Source: Paramecium sonneborni
Taxonomy: Eukaryota; Ciliophora; Oligohymenophorea; Peniculida; Parameciidae
DNA length: 64,000 bases
Assembly: GCA_905182985.1 (NCBI GenBank)
Contig: CAJJDN010000007.1
Coordinates: 118,619-182,618 of the forward strand
Direction: 5' to 3'
A model generated the notes under the pieces. The model worked only from the letters and a program-made list of their open reading frames with translations, had not been told where the DNA came from and did not search any database. This document shows, piece after piece, positions 11,198 to 24,904 of this stretch (within the stretch, counting starts at the first letter, position 1; each line of letters starts with the position of its first letter). Both the position numbers and the translations under genes were made by a program.

Positions 11198-12915
11198 TCA
11201 TTTATATAGCTTATGTCTGATATAATCCATTTTATTTGTAATGACTTACAATAAATCAGCCTTAGAATACTTATTTAAAATCGTAAAATAATTTTATTAT
11301 TCTAAATCTATTTATTGGATATCCATGCAATTTTCAAAAAATTCGTCTAGAATCAAAGATTCCAAGGTTTTTTCTATATGTAATAATTATCTTTAAAATA
11401 AAAAATAAAAATACTTGCTTCCACTGGAGGGATTTTTATCCAAAAATTACTATAGATATTAACTTTTCATATCTTCACAATATTTTAATACTAATTTTTT
11501 CATAAATGTAATAGAAATTTCAGATGAAGTTAATTCTCTTAATAATTCATTTTCAAAATGAGCAAATTCTGTTCCTTAATAAATATGTTATCCATTTGTT
11601 TAAGACTTAAAGAATTTATCTGCTTCTTCTTAATAATGTTTAAACATTTTTCTAGCTGTCTCAACTTCTTTTTAAATTAATGTACAAAAACTTTTATATT
11701 CAAAAGTTTTAGTAATATCATTTTACAATTCATGTTTTTTAGCTAAATGGGGAAATGCAGAAACATTGAATTTTTCAACTAAATTCATTCTAATCATTTC
11801 AATTAAATAACAAATATATTTAACAAGTAAATATCCACAAAAGACACTTTAAGATTCTCTTTATTCATCTCTCTAAAAATAACAGAAATGAATACTTCAT
11901 CTTTGCTTAATTCTAATACTTCTTCAACTACTTTATATAGATAGAATATTTTATTTCTTTCCATTAATAAATATTTAAAAGCTTTAGATTCTTTATTCCT
12001 CTAAGAATTTAATGATAATTCTTATTAAATTTAATTAGGTTATTATTCTGTATTTTTAATTCCTAATTAAAATAAATAATAAATACTTTCAGCATATGTA
12101 AGTTCTCTTTCAAATAAGTCTTTCCAATTGATTCTTTTATTGTAATCTTTTGTTAACATTTTCAATAGTAAATCTTTAGTTGTTTATGATACAACATTAA
12201 CATTATCTAAAAATTATATTTCTCTTTCTTCAACTGCTAGCATTAATTATGCCATAGTTTTTTCTTCAAAGGGACATATTCCATAAAGTAATTCATATAA
12301 AACACAACCTAATGACCAAATATCTGCTTTAATAGTGTATTCTTATCCTTTCAAAATTTCAGGTGCCATATATATTGGTGATCCAACCATAGTTGTAGAT
12401 AAATCTTATGGAGTATTCAAAGCTTTACAAAATCCAAAATCACCTAATTTAATTTAACCATTATGTAACATAATGTTGCTTGGCTTTAAATCTCTATGCA
12501 TAATATTTTCTGAGACTAATGATTAAAAGGCTTAAACTAATTGTCTAAAATATTATAAGGCTTCTTTTTCAGTTTAAACTCTATTAAATTATTAAATTCA
12601 TTATTACCCTTATTCTTAAATTATTGTTTCAAGAGTTTAACCATTACAATATTCATAAACAAAATAATAATTACGAGAACTCTTTAACATTTCAATGAAT
12701 TTAACAACATGAGGATTATTAATTCTAGCTAGAGTTTAAATTTCATTCATTGTGAATTCCTCAAGTTTAGGAACTTCTTTAAATTTTTCAATTTTAACAA
12801 CTTTAACAGCAACTAGACTGTTATTCTTAATATTAACAGCTTTGTAAACTTTACCATATTGACCAGAACCAATTACTTCAAGAAGTGAATAGTTTTCAAC
12901 TACCTTAGCACTCAT
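11198..12915 (-). CDS. Ser/Thr protein kinase, ULK/ATG1-like
   Basis: The kinase domain occupies residues ~8-260. The Gly loop is IGSGQYGKVYKAV, the Lys is in VAVKVVKI, the catalytic loop is MHRDLKPSNIM, and the Mg-binding DFG lies in LGDFGFCKAL. The activation segment ends in MVGSPIYMAPEIL, followed by DIWSLGCVLYELLYG. All catalytic residues are present, so the enzyme should be active. The C-terminal ~280 residues are helical and without a domain I can name. The overall look and the VGSP-Y-MAPE segment resemble the ULK/ATG1-like kinases expanded in Paramecium; the substrate is unknown. Introns of about 27, 23 and 24 nt are inferred, each restoring frame. Start MSAKVVENYSLL is unambiguous; stop TGA 11198. 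Confidence 0.9.
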
Positions 12916-13387
12916 TAAATTAAATTTTTTATTTTTTATAATATTCGACTTTATTATAAGTATATGATTTAATAGATAATTATTATCAATCGAAATAAGT
13001 TATTAGAGCATAGAATATGAATTATTTTGGTAACATTGTATTCTTTTATTTTATATTAATCAGAAATTAACAAGTTTAAACTATAGAGAAAGCAGCCTAT
13101 AACTACTACTTTTTATTACTTTCTATAATTGATCATTTAAAATAACAAACCTCTTAAATTTAAGTAAGAACTCTTAATAAAAATTCAATTTAAGATTAAT
13201 GATACTTAACCAACAAATTTATTTAAATAGGAACAATATAAATAAACAAAGAGAAATTAAAATTTAATTTTGCATAAACTTCATTTACCATTATTGATAA
13301 AACCTTTATTATGTATATAAACAAGTAGGCAAATTGATAAAATTTAGTTTATAAGTTGTGTATAAAGAGTTAGGAATCTATTTTACA
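12916..13387. other. divergent spacer upstream of kinase gene
   Basis: AT-rich, divergent promoter-type interval. No frame or motif found. The first duplicated block begins inside it at 13314. Confidence 0.5.
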
Positions 13388-14498
13388 ATGATTAAATAAA
13401 TAAAAAAGAAAGATTTATGTAAATTACAATTAGAGGAACCTAAAGTTAAATAGAAAGTAGAATACTTGTCTGATTAAATATTTCAATCATAATTAAATAT
13501 AAAAATTGAATATAATGAATTTTAAGGATTAAAGTGGAATGTAATAATATTGTGATACAATAATTGGCCATTTTAGACATCATAGCAATGTAGATTTAAA
13601 TTAGAACAATTCTAATATTAATTCATTTCTTAGTTTGCAATCTCCAAGTCATAGAAAAATGTCAGAATGTAACGGATTAGAGAAAAAAATATTAAGTTCA
13701 AGAAGTTAGATTCATAGAATGATGGAGAATTTCTCACGAAATTATGATTTAATATAATAATCAGATCCTCTAGAACATATTACAGAGTTCACTCCTTAAT
13801 TATCACCAATAGGTAATGTAAATGAAGTAAAGAGACAGATTGATATTAAACATGATGGTTCTTTAACTTTATAAGAATTAAAATCAAATTAAACTAGCAT
13901 CATATAGATAACTAGATTTAGATTTAATTATTTTTATGTGAGAATTTATGATAGAGAAAGTCCATTGCAAGCTTATGTTAGAAGTGAAAATTCTAAATTA
14001 TAAACTTTCAAAATGTATATATCTACTATTGCACAATTTCCTACAAGTTTTAATTGCGAATAAGCTATTTAATCCAAATATTTTAAATTTGCTGATTAAT
14101 AATAAAGAGATGCTTTTCATGTAAAAAATTTATACATTTCTATGTATTCAGAAGAAGATTGTCTTATAGCAATTAATTTCATTTTTGGTCATTATTTTAA
14201 AAAGAAAATTAGAATGATAAAAGATGAATTCGATTAAGAAAAATATAAATAAAGTAATCATTTTATATATTTATAGAATTGTATTCATTAAATACTCCTA
14301 GATTAGATTCCATTCAGATGGATAAAGTTGCTAATAATTTAAATACTAAACAATATTAAAAAGAATGTAAGATTATATTTTAACTAAAGAAATTCAGCAA
14401 AAGATTATAATAAATTAAAAATTATTAAAATAAAGAATATTACAAGCAATTGAACGAAAAAAAGTTATTTATGAAGACAAGAGATTAGATATTATTAG
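13314..14498. repeat. first copy of 1,185-bp direct duplication
   Basis: This block is repeated at 14500-15684 with an offset of 1,186. I saw no difference in the parts compared by eye. The copies are separated only by a single N at 14499. Such a pattern is expected when two overlapping contig ends are placed side by side without merging. Confidence 0.93.
13388..14498 (+). pseudogene. truncated first copy of the coiled-coil gene
   Basis: This has the same start (MIKQIKKKDLCKLQ) and exons as the complete gene at 14574-16542. It stops at the N at 14499 in the middle of the coding sequence. It is listed as a broken copy, but the exact identity points to an assembly duplicate and not a real pseudogene. 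Confidence 0.75.
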
Positions 14499-14499
14499 N
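14499..14499. other. single-base assembly gap
   Basis: An N sits exactly at the junction of two identical 1,185-bp blocks. Confidence 0.98.
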
Positions 14500-15684
14500 T
14501 ATATAAACAAGTAGGCAAATTGATAAAATTTAGTTTATAAGTTGTGTATAAAGAGTTAGGAATCTATTTTACAATGATTAAATAAATAAAAAAGAAAGAT
14601 TTATGTAAATTACAATTAGAGGAACCTAAAGTTAAATAGAAAGTAGAATACTTGTCTGATTAAATATTTCAATCATAATTAAATATAAAAATTGAATATA
14701 ATGAATTTTAAGGATTAAAGTGGAATGTAATAATATTGTGATACAATAATTGGCCATTTTAGACATCATAGCAATGTAGATTTAAATTAGAACAATTCTA
14801 ATATTAATTCATTTCTTAGTTTGCAATCTCCAAGTCATAGAAAAATGTCAGAATGTAACGGATTAGAGAAAAAAATATTAAGTTCAAGAAGTTAGATTCA
14901 TAGAATGATGGAGAATTTCTCACGAAATTATGATTTAATATAATAATCAGATCCTCTAGAACATATTACAGAGTTCACTCCTTAATTATCACCAATAGGT
15001 AATGTAAATGAAGTAAAGAGACAGATTGATATTAAACATGATGGTTCTTTAACTTTATAAGAATTAAAATCAAATTAAACTAGCATCATATAGATAACTA
15101 GATTTAGATTTAATTATTTTTATGTGAGAATTTATGATAGAGAAAGTCCATTGCAAGCTTATGTTAGAAGTGAAAATTCTAAATTATAAACTTTCAAAAT
15201 GTATATATCTACTATTGCACAATTTCCTACAAGTTTTAATTGCGAATAAGCTATTTAATCCAAATATTTTAAATTTGCTGATTAATAATAAAGAGATGCT
15301 TTTCATGTAAAAAATTTATACATTTCTATGTATTCAGAAGAAGATTGTCTTATAGCAATTAATTTCATTTTTGGTCATTATTTTAAAAAGAAAATTAGAA
15401 TGATAAAAGATGAATTCGATTAAGAAAAATATAAATAAAGTAATCATTTTATATATTTATAGAATTGTATTCATTAAATACTCCTAGATTAGATTCCATT
15501 CAGATGGATAAAGTTGCTAATAATTTAAATACTAAACAATATTAAAAAGAATGTAAGATTATATTTTAACTAAAGAAATTCAGCAAAAGATTATAATAAA
15601 TTAAAAATTATTAAAATAAAGAATATTACAAGCAATTGAACGAAAAAAAGTTATTTATGAAGACAAGAGATTAGATATTATTAG
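14500..15684. repeat. second copy of 1,185-bp direct duplication
   Basis: This copy matches 13314-14498 and continues without a break into the 3' half of the gene, so it is the one to use for annotation. Confidence 0.93.
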
Positions 15685-16542
15685 TAAATTAAAAGCTAAT
15701 GAATCTTTAAAAGAAATAAGAAATATTTAAAAATAAATTGAACTTTAATAAAAATTTAAAATACGAAATTAGATTGTTTGGATTGAACTTCTATTAATTG
15801 CTTAATATGCAGCAAAAATAAAAGAAATGTTAGATGTATTTATTTAATATCTAAATTTAGCAAATGAAATTGCATAATAAATATTTAGCAAAAGGAAGAT
15901 TAATAGTTTGGTAATATAAAACTATAACAATGATAAAAATTAAAGGAATGGGTGCTACAGTGGAAGAAAGAAGCAGATGTAAAATGTGTTTATCAATTAT
16001 GATTTTTACAAAACAACTAAAATAATTTTCAAAAGTAAGAGCCATTAAAGTAGTCTTATAATTCTTACATGCTACTCATCTATATATTTAATGTTTATAA
16101 AAACATCGATATTTTGTTGAAAAAGTAAATTATGTAAAAAAGGTGTTTAAAAATTTAAAATAGAAACATAAAGCTTATAGAGATAGATTATGGAGACTTT
16201 TGAATAAGAACGGGTAGACTATTATTCTTGAATTGATAAATAAACATAGTCAAATAAAGAAAAGATAATATCATATTGATAAGTATTCAATAATTTAATA
16301 ATTTTGATAGTATTCTACTATTAAAGATTATGGATGATTTTATTTAAGGAAAGAAATAAAAATGTTAATAATATGCTCAAAATTATATAAAAGAAAAAAA
16401 CAAAAAGAAAAAAGTGGTTGATTTTACTTTAAGTATGATGTAACCAGAAATGTTTAATGCTCCTACTTATGAAGATCTAGTAGAGATATATAAAATATAT
16501 GCAATTGAAAAAAATATTGCAATTAATGATACACATAATTGA
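14574..16542 (+). CDS. coiled-coil protein of unknown function
   Basis: A product of about 620 residues. After a basic N-terminus, the region ~120-250 has a compact, mixed alpha/beta look (RFNYFYVRIYDRESPLQAYV, then NLYISMYSEEDCLIAINFIF). The middle is Lys/Gln-rich coiled coil (DKRLDIISKLKANESLKEIR), followed by very basic helices. The C-terminus is VVDFTLSMMQPEMFNAPTYE and ends at TGA 16542. Introns are inferred at about 25, 23, 23 and 25 nt. I do not recognise the family. The ordered block might be a lipid- or protein-binding domain. Its 5' 1.1 kb is duplicated upstream across an N. Confidence 0.65.
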
Positions 16543-16687
16543 AATTAATGATTTTAGACCTTCTCATTAGAAAGTATATAAAATATTTATGTATAAATAT
16601 TAAATTAATAAAATTATGAATGGCTATTAAGTTTAAGAAAGTAAAAGAAATCAAATTGACTATATTTGGAATAATGTATGTAATATT

Positions 16688-17017
16688 TCAATGTTTTTAT
16701 TGTTATTTTCTCATGGCTCTATAGAGGTTTTAAACAAGTTCAATCTTTCTTTTTCCTCTTCTATTTGTACCCAATCTCTTAGCTGCTAATTTTCCTGCCT
16801 TCTTTAAATCTTTTGGTTGATTTGTTTTAAACAATTCAATAATTCTTTTTTCATATGGGCTCAAACCAGCTACTTCTTAGATAATCTTTCTCACTTGTAA
16901 GACTCTCTTACCCAAAGTTCCTTTTCTTTAAGAAGGTCTTCTTCTTAATTATTTCTTTGTCAATGAAGATGTTATGAATCCTCTATTTAAACCAACTGCA
17001 ATTCCTGTTCTGCCCAT
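16688..17017 (-). CDS. RPL36: 60S ribosomal protein eL36
   Basis: Component of the large cytosolic ribosomal subunit. The intronless frame gives 109 residues starting [16 protein letters not shown]. The hallmark eL36 stretch is [16 protein letters not shown], followed by basic [19 protein letters not shown]. Length and basic composition fit the family (about 100-105 residues in other eukaryotes). The C-terminus has a short Gln/Lys extension before TGA 16688. It lies tail-to-tail with the coiled-coil gene. Confidence 0.93.
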
Positions 17018-17218
17018 TATTTTAAAAATGATATTTTTATTTTTTAAATATTAATCACACAATAACTTCATTATTTTGTTAACAAATTCTTTGAATTATG
17101 AATTAGTTTATAATGATCTACTCTTAAATTGATATATTCGTATAATTGTTCATTCTAAATAGCTCATATTATTTGATTTATTAAATTTTAATATAATTAG
17201 TTTAAATTCTGTTATAAA

Positions 17219-20200
17219 TCAGTGTTCATCACTATTTTAATCAAAATGCACAAAATAAGCAGATATTGATGTATTATTCTAAGGCAAGTGTACATCAAGT
17301 GCAAATTCAAAATCAAAGATTCCAATACATTCTTAATCACTTTCTATCAAATCTTTTGTTGCTTAACTAACCATAATTTTGCCTTCTTATCCTTTTGATT
17401 CCATTTTATTAGCAATAGTAACATCTTCACCATAAATATCATATCTAACTACATCTGTTCCTACAACTCCACCAATAACTCTTCCTGTATGAGCACCTAT
17501 TCTCATATTTAAATGTTGATATTAAGGATCTTTATTAATTTGTTATATTATTTAAATCATTTTTAATCCAAATAACACAACATTTATAGCCTATCAATAA
17601 TTATTCAAAATAATTACTTCGCCAACTGGATCTCTATTATTAGCATCAATAATTCCCATACAAACATAACAGTCACCAATTGTATATAATTTATATACTT
17701 GAAATCTTTAACATTCTTCATCAAATTACTAAAATAATATTCTCAACATATTAACAACTTATTCTGGTTCTACTGAACCTGAATATTTTGTAAATCCTGC
17801 TATATCAGCAAATAAGATTGTACAATTTTCAAATACATCAATAAAATTATCTGAAGTATTTGCATCAGTCGAAAAAAATCTACCTATAATGTGTTAAGGT
17901 AATAAATATTATAATATCTAAGTTTACTTAGCATTTTTTGATTCAAATTAAGAATAGCATTGATAATTTTCTACTAAAACAGATAATTCTTTATGCTATA
18001 TCATTATACTTTATAAAAAAACACTTATTGAAAAAAGTATTATTTCTAAAATATATTCATTATATAATAAGTTTATTAGTATTAATAATATGTATAAAAT
18101 TGATAATTTTATTCGATCTTACTAATTATAAATTTACAAATAAAAAAAGTTTTAAAATACTGATGTAATTTGACTTATTTAAAATATTAATTCCATATCA
18201 CTATAATGTGCATCTATTATCAAAATATTAATAATGGAAAATATTAAAAAATAAAATCCTATCATCCATTTTAATATTATATTCTAATTAATATAGTTGA
18301 TTGCAATTGCCAACAATAAACAAATAATTGATTAGCAAATAAAGAGTATTTACAATTAGATTTATATATTCTTCAATAAGTAATATAAGACATTCTTAAT
18401 TACTAAAACAATAACAAGGAATATTAAAAATATCTTTATCTATTTCCTTTCTTAATCTCTATATTAATCATAGATAGTAAAATATAAATGATGATTTTCA
18501 CTTTAATAATCAGATTCTTAAATACCAAATTTTTCAATTTCTACTTTATCTTCCATATTTTTAATATCAAAATGATTTTAATAAAAACTTTGTTCAATTT
18601 TAATAAGTTTTCTAATTTCTAATTCATCCATATTTTATATATTTCTTTATTCTCTAGGAGATCTATTTGCAGATTGAGAATCATGTTTATCAATAAAATC
18701 AATTTTATTATCAGCAATAATTCTAGTTCTTTTTCTTTTAATAATATCAAGTTTAACACTTTCAGTCATTTTTTAACCTCCAATAGGCATATTTAATATT
18801 GGATCTTCTCCTATATTTGTTTTCGTTCCTGCTCTCTTATAAATAGATTTTCTTGATTTGATCGGATTTAATTCCATTGCAAGATTAGAAACTCTTTTAC
18901 TATATGCTCCTTATGTACCATAACCTCCTAAAGGAATACTTTATTTTAATCCTTCTCCTTAAATATTATTAATATTTGTTTATTCTATTTTAGTTTTATC
19001 TCTATCATCTTTTTAAGTAATATTAATAGTATTATTTATTATATTATTATTATTTATAATATTAATTTCTTATTCTTATTCTTATTCATTATTAACATTA
19101 ATTCCTATTTAATATGATGAATTAAATATAGATCTTGAACTTGCCCTTATTAATGGTTAAATTCCTAATGGACCTAAATTTGTTGTTAATTTACCATTAG
19201 CAATTGTATTTTGAATTGTTAATGGATTTCCAAAATCTTATCTATCCTCACTAAAAGAGACTTTTTTTAATATTGTTACTTTTTTATGTTAAAGATTTTA
19301 TTAGATTTTTTTAAATATTTAATTAGGAGTATGTGAATTTGGAGATTTAGCAATATCATCAGCCATTTTAATAGTTGTTTATTATTTTTTTTTACTAGTT
19401 TTAATAAGTTAATATGTATTAATAGTTCCTTTACCCTTTGCTTCAACTTCTTTTAATTTAAACTGATTTTTTTAATTATTTACTTTTTCATAAGCTTATT
19501 AACTAAGAGTTATTATTCCAGGTTATGAAGTAGAACAGACACGACTGGTAGTATTAACAGTATCTCCTATAAGTGAAAATTGAGGTTTATGTGCACCAAT
19601 TACACCAGCTATAACTCTACCATAATGAATTCCAATTTTTAAAACAACTGCTTTATTATCTCCATATTTCATAGTTTTTACACTCTCCAACATTTACATA
19701 GCTGTATCTAAAATTCTTTCAGTTGGATTAAGATTATCAGATATATTATAATCTTTTAATCCTCCAGCAGCCATATATGTTTTACCAACTGTTTCTATCT
19801 TTTATAATTCATTTGCTTAACAAAATTAATCAAATTAACGATATAAATTATCCAAGAAATCCACCACTCTTATTTATTCATTCTTTATTATATCATCAAA
19901 TTCATAAATATCACAAAATAATATTGCAACATCACCCTAATCTTCTGAAATCTATATCTATCCTTTAGACATCCTTTCTTTTATAAATCTAGGCATTAAT
20001 AATCCTAAAGCATCATTTAATTTCTTATATTCATCTAATAACTTATTTTATAAAATATATTAATATCTTTATAAAAATTCAGTCTTGTAAATTTAAACTA
20101 TAAGAGGAACACACATTTCTATCATTATTAATCCATGATTTAATATATGATAAGGATTTCCATTATTAAATATACCTACCATTACTATATCTAATAATAT

Positions 20201-23200
20201 TGATATTATACAAACACAATAATAACCATAAAGACCCAATAATGGATGATGACTTATTGAAAACCCTATCAAAAACATTTGAATTTCAATTAATTATGTA
20301 TCCATTAAACTACGTAAAATTATAAAGAATATAAATCTCAAACTCAATAAAAAGATTGGTTGATGTTTTGATACTTTTATTAATGGAATCATTGTCATAG
20401 ATACAAATTATATTATACTAATTACTAAATAAGCTATATTAAGATTGTTTATTTATTAATATACTCTTATACCAAATATTGATATCTCGTATATTAAAAA
20501 TATATAGTAATTTTATGGTTTTATTGAATTCTAAAAATCCTTTTCTGTTCTTTTGTCTGTAAATTTTAAATCTTTCTCCATTTAATCAGTCATTTATTAA
20601 TCTCCTTTAATCTTTTTTACTAACAATTCATCCATAAAATCTTTCCCTTAAAATAACTTCTCTATAAATTTCTTTGGTTAATTCTTATAAGCAACTCTAG
20701 CATTTAAATATTTCAATTATGAATTAATCTTTTCTATCTTTATTTAATGTTAAGAATGAAAATTTATATCATAAGGACATGGTAAATTAAATTCAGTCAA
20801 TATTAATATTTCTTAAAATACAAAAGATATTACTATTGAAAATATCAATCCAAAAATCCAGTATGTAAAATTTTAATTTTAAAATTAATATAAAATATCT
20901 ATTGTTATCAATGCATATACCAATAATGATAGAAATATCAATATAATAAATGAAAATATCAATTTTAGCATTTTTGCATTCTCATAAAATGAATTAAAAT
21001 ATGATATAAGATATTTTTATTTCTCAACCAATTCTAGTATTAAATAAATAAAAACTGAATAATGATTTAGCTCCTATGTTTCAGATATATTAAATATATT
21101 AAAACATATTTCAACTAAAATTGCATCAATTAATGCTACAAATATTATCTTAATTATTTTTATGTAAATATTTTATTATTTAATTAATTCTAATCTTTTC
21201 CTATATATTTCAAAATTATTATTATCAAATTTTCTTTAAGTTATAAAGGTTTCATAGTTCAATAAGCAAGTCACTATATTGCTTGGGATCAAGTAAAATA
21301 AAATTAATTCATCTAAAGTATTAAAGTTATTTTGATAATCAATTATATAAGAAGTAAATCCAAAAAGAAAACTTCGGTATATTTAAATTAAAATAATAGA
21401 TTCATAATTTAAATAAGTTTTTGGACAATAATAAAAAAGTAATTTAAACAATTAATCAACTTTTTAAATCAAAAAATTTGGATTAGATAAAGTACATTAA
21501 GGATCTTATTAAACAACATTAAATGAATAATTAGATTTGTAAAAGAAATATTAATTATCTAATCCTGGTCCAATTGATGTTATATATCTTTCAGTTATTT
21601 ATAATAGTTTTAAGAACTTGCCCTTTTGTTTTTCATCCAATTTATATGCTCCGACTCCTTATGAGAAATAGAAAAGAACAACAAAGTGATATTTTAGATA
21701 ATCATCTTTAACAATTGCTTCTAGAGTTTAATCATTTATAATTAAAAAGTTATCAACTATTTTTTGTTCATAAACTTCAAAAATATTTTATTTTTCAATC
21801 ATATTTTAAATAAATTATCTAAATTTAAATTAAATAGTATTAGGTTCTATAAAATGTTCTATTGATTTTTTTTCTGTAATATGATAAGTTCGCAAAAATT
21901 AAATCAAATCTTCATAAGTATCCATTAAAAAGCACTATTTGTAATTATACCTTTATAAAGTCTAGAACAATTTATCAGGTTTTAAATTATTATTAGTGAT
22001 TTCTTATGATACTAATTAATTTTTAAAAGGTATGAATTATTTGAGACCAATAATAAATAATAATTCACTTTCATTTTCAATTTATTAATACAATGAATCT
22101 AATTATTATTCTTAATTTCCATATGTTTCATTAATTGAATTAAGTTTAGTTAAAAATGATTCAGTTTATTAAGCATTTAATTATTTTTTATAATATTAAA
22201 TCGATTTCTGTCCATCCCAAAACATTTCATCAATAATATCAATAGAATTACTCTAATTTCTAGAAGTAGAATGATTTGCTACAATTCTAGTATATAATAA
22301 CACACCTTCTTCTAATTCAAATGATTCTGGATCTTTAACTAATATTGTAAGTGTATCAGATCTATTATCAGTTGGATGCAAAATAGCTATTATATCAAAA
22401 ACTTTAATAACTCCTTAAATAGATATAGCTTTTTTAGTAATCTAATTTTGCTTATATTCAATTTTATAATTATCTATTATGGCACTAGAAATAAATTTAT
22501 AATCAAAAATATTTACAAAATCTAAGATAGATTTATCAAATGTATTTTTATATATATTTTCTATTTTCTTCTCTTCTTTATCATAAACACTTTCTATATC
22601 ATTACATAATAATAACATTATTAATATTTCGTTTGATATCACATCTTATTTATTTAATAATTTATTTATAAAATCCTGTTCACTATAAATATCACCAATA
22701 ATTTAATCACTACTCTAATCTTATTAGGTAGGAGTAATATTCTTAAGAGATCCAGTAACAGATTTTGGATTATTTAATACATTAGTCTATGATAAGTGGC
22801 TATTACTTTTCTATCTTTATATTTTTGGAGAATTTTGATAAGAAATAAAACTACCATTATTTACTGGTGCTTATTAATGTTCTTTTTATTATAATGATCC
22901 TAACATATTTGATTAAAACAAATTTCTAACACTTTATTTTCTAAAAGAACTGTAAGGATTTAATTTTTAATCAACTCCTGATTTTTTTAATTCTTTTGAG
23001 TCTCTCCTTTCTTTTTCAATTTGAATAGCTTTTGATTATTCTCTTAAAAAACCCATTTTTTAAAAAGACTTTTTTTCTTCAATTACTCTTAATGTTGGTT
23101 ATTATTTTTCTGCTAATAATAAATCTATATCTTAAGTTTTTTATTCATCATAAGCAGAAAATCTATTTGTGTCAAGTAACAACTTTTCATAATTAATTTT

Positions 23201-24677
23201 TTATCTTGGCGTTGTTTTTTCAATAATCGCTTATAATTTCTCATAATTGAAGTAATATTTACATTTATCATGAAAAAGCATACAAATTCTAACATCTTTC
23301 TTCATAAGTTTCTAAGGATTTTCAAAGACAACAACGTCAGTTTTAATAAATTCTAGTATAGTTTAATTACTTAATTAATGAAATAAATAAATTAAATCTT
23401 GATTTGGGTTTTTTTTTATTTGTGGAAGACTTACAATAGATGTATTGGCTGATACAATCTTTTATATTTAAATTAGCACTTTCTTTTCATATTCTTATAG
23501 AATTGGATCAGATTTATTTTATCCTTATTTTTGAATATCTTTATTAAGTAGTTTCAATTACTTATTTTCATAAGTTTTTGTTTATAATATATGGCTTAAA
23601 AACCATACTTAATTGATAAGAAAATAGTTTTAAGGAAAAAGCAATATACAAATTATAATAGAATTGGTGTATGAGGAATATTCTAAATTAGATACATAGA
23701 TTAATTTTGGGACAATAAGGATTATGAATATCAAAAAAGTTAATAGAAATATAAAGAAACTATTTTAATTATAATGATTCCAATTATAAAATCTATCTCT
23801 TTATTGAAAACAACTATGACCTACTTGAATAGCTATACCAAATATCCAATCTGTTTAGTTTAATATTTATCCTCTATAAATTATATTTTCATCAGTAAAC
23901 TGAGTAGCTTTAGGATCATTTTTTAATTTTATTGTACCTTTATGAGATGTTGAAAATTGAATCCAGCCACTTAAATTTATTAAAAATTTTGTCATAATAC
24001 CTTTAGTTTTTGAAGCCTGATTAACATAAGTACATGGACAAGGAAATTTTATTACATAATCAGCTTAAACTTATTATTAACTTGATTCTAAAATTAAAAT
24101 ATTTGCAGGACTCATTTCCCCTTGTTATAAACATACAATTTATCCAACTTTCAATTTTTCCCATTCAATTTTTTATGAAGATTATTTGTTTTAAGTTTAT
24201 AAAAGTTGATCTATTGAACATAAAATTCGACATTCTTATTTATTTATTGTTTCCTCAAATTTCCATCTCTCTTTTAAAACATAAAATAACAAAAAAAACG
24301 AAATCATTAAATCGAGAATTAAACAAATCATTGTATATGAAATGATGTACAATTCCGATTTCAACAAATCAGGTATAGTAATTAAATAAATTAAAGGATA
24401 TATTGGAAGAATTTCTAATTTGAGTAAAATACGAATCGATTCCTTAATTACTGTAGATGTCTAGTTAAAAACAAATAATACTTATATTAAATGAATTCTA
24501 TTTGTTAGGACTTCATAATTAAAAGTTTTTTAAACAATTCCATTTGTAATTTCAATCTAAATAATGTAAATTGGATACTCTCATATTTTAAAGATTTTCT
24601 AATTCCAAATCCTTTAATCGTTACTAATACTTCAAAGGAATTTGTTTGTAAATCTTTTCAATAATTCGATATAACAT
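17219..24677 (-). CDS. guanylyl cyclase with N-terminal P-type-ATPase-like domain
   Basis: A giant product of about 2,400 residues making cGMP from GTP in the membrane. Residues ~1-1,400 follow a P4-ATPase layout: early membrane helices, then actuator-like LKVGQIVCLQQGEMSPANIL. The expected phosphorylation motif DKTGT is not seen; the region reads ILEFIKTDVVVFENPQ. Six membrane helices precede cyclase domain A (plus ~19500-20050), with ILFCDIYEFDD, KIETVGKTYMAAGG and LIGDTVNTTSRV. Six more helices precede domain B (~17219-17860), with ILFADIAGFTKYSG, YTIGDCYVCMG and YGEDVTIANKMES. Domain A is C2a-type (Asn/Arg, no second metal Asp) and B is C1a-type (both metal Asp). That is the inverted order known for ciliate and Plasmodium guanylyl cyclases. 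Glu in KIET supports GTP use. Many ~25-nt introns are implied. Confidence 0.9.
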
Positions 24678-24904
24678 TAATTAACTTTAAATATAAAATT
24701 ATCACAATTCAAGCTTAATTTTTTGTATAATCCAATTAACAGAAAAAGTAGTATTTTTTCAGTATGATTAAAAATGTGAATAGAATAAAGAATATTATTA
24801 GAGATAATTATAGAAAAAGAGTAAATATTCGCAAAATAGTAAATTAGGAATTTGTGATTAATAAATAAAATGTTTTTTACATAAAAATTGTTAATTAAAT
24901 TATA

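Noticed and set aside
13314..15684. Recent tandem gene duplication or mobile element
   Set aside because: Exact identity and a single N at the junction favour an unmerged contig overlap; no terminal repeats or transposase seen.
17938..18168. Plus-strand hydrophobic ORF
   Set aside because: Antisense of transmembrane helices of the guanylyl cyclase.
24034..24345. 103-codon plus-strand ORF
   Set aside because: Antisense to the ATPase-like N-terminus of the cyclase gene.
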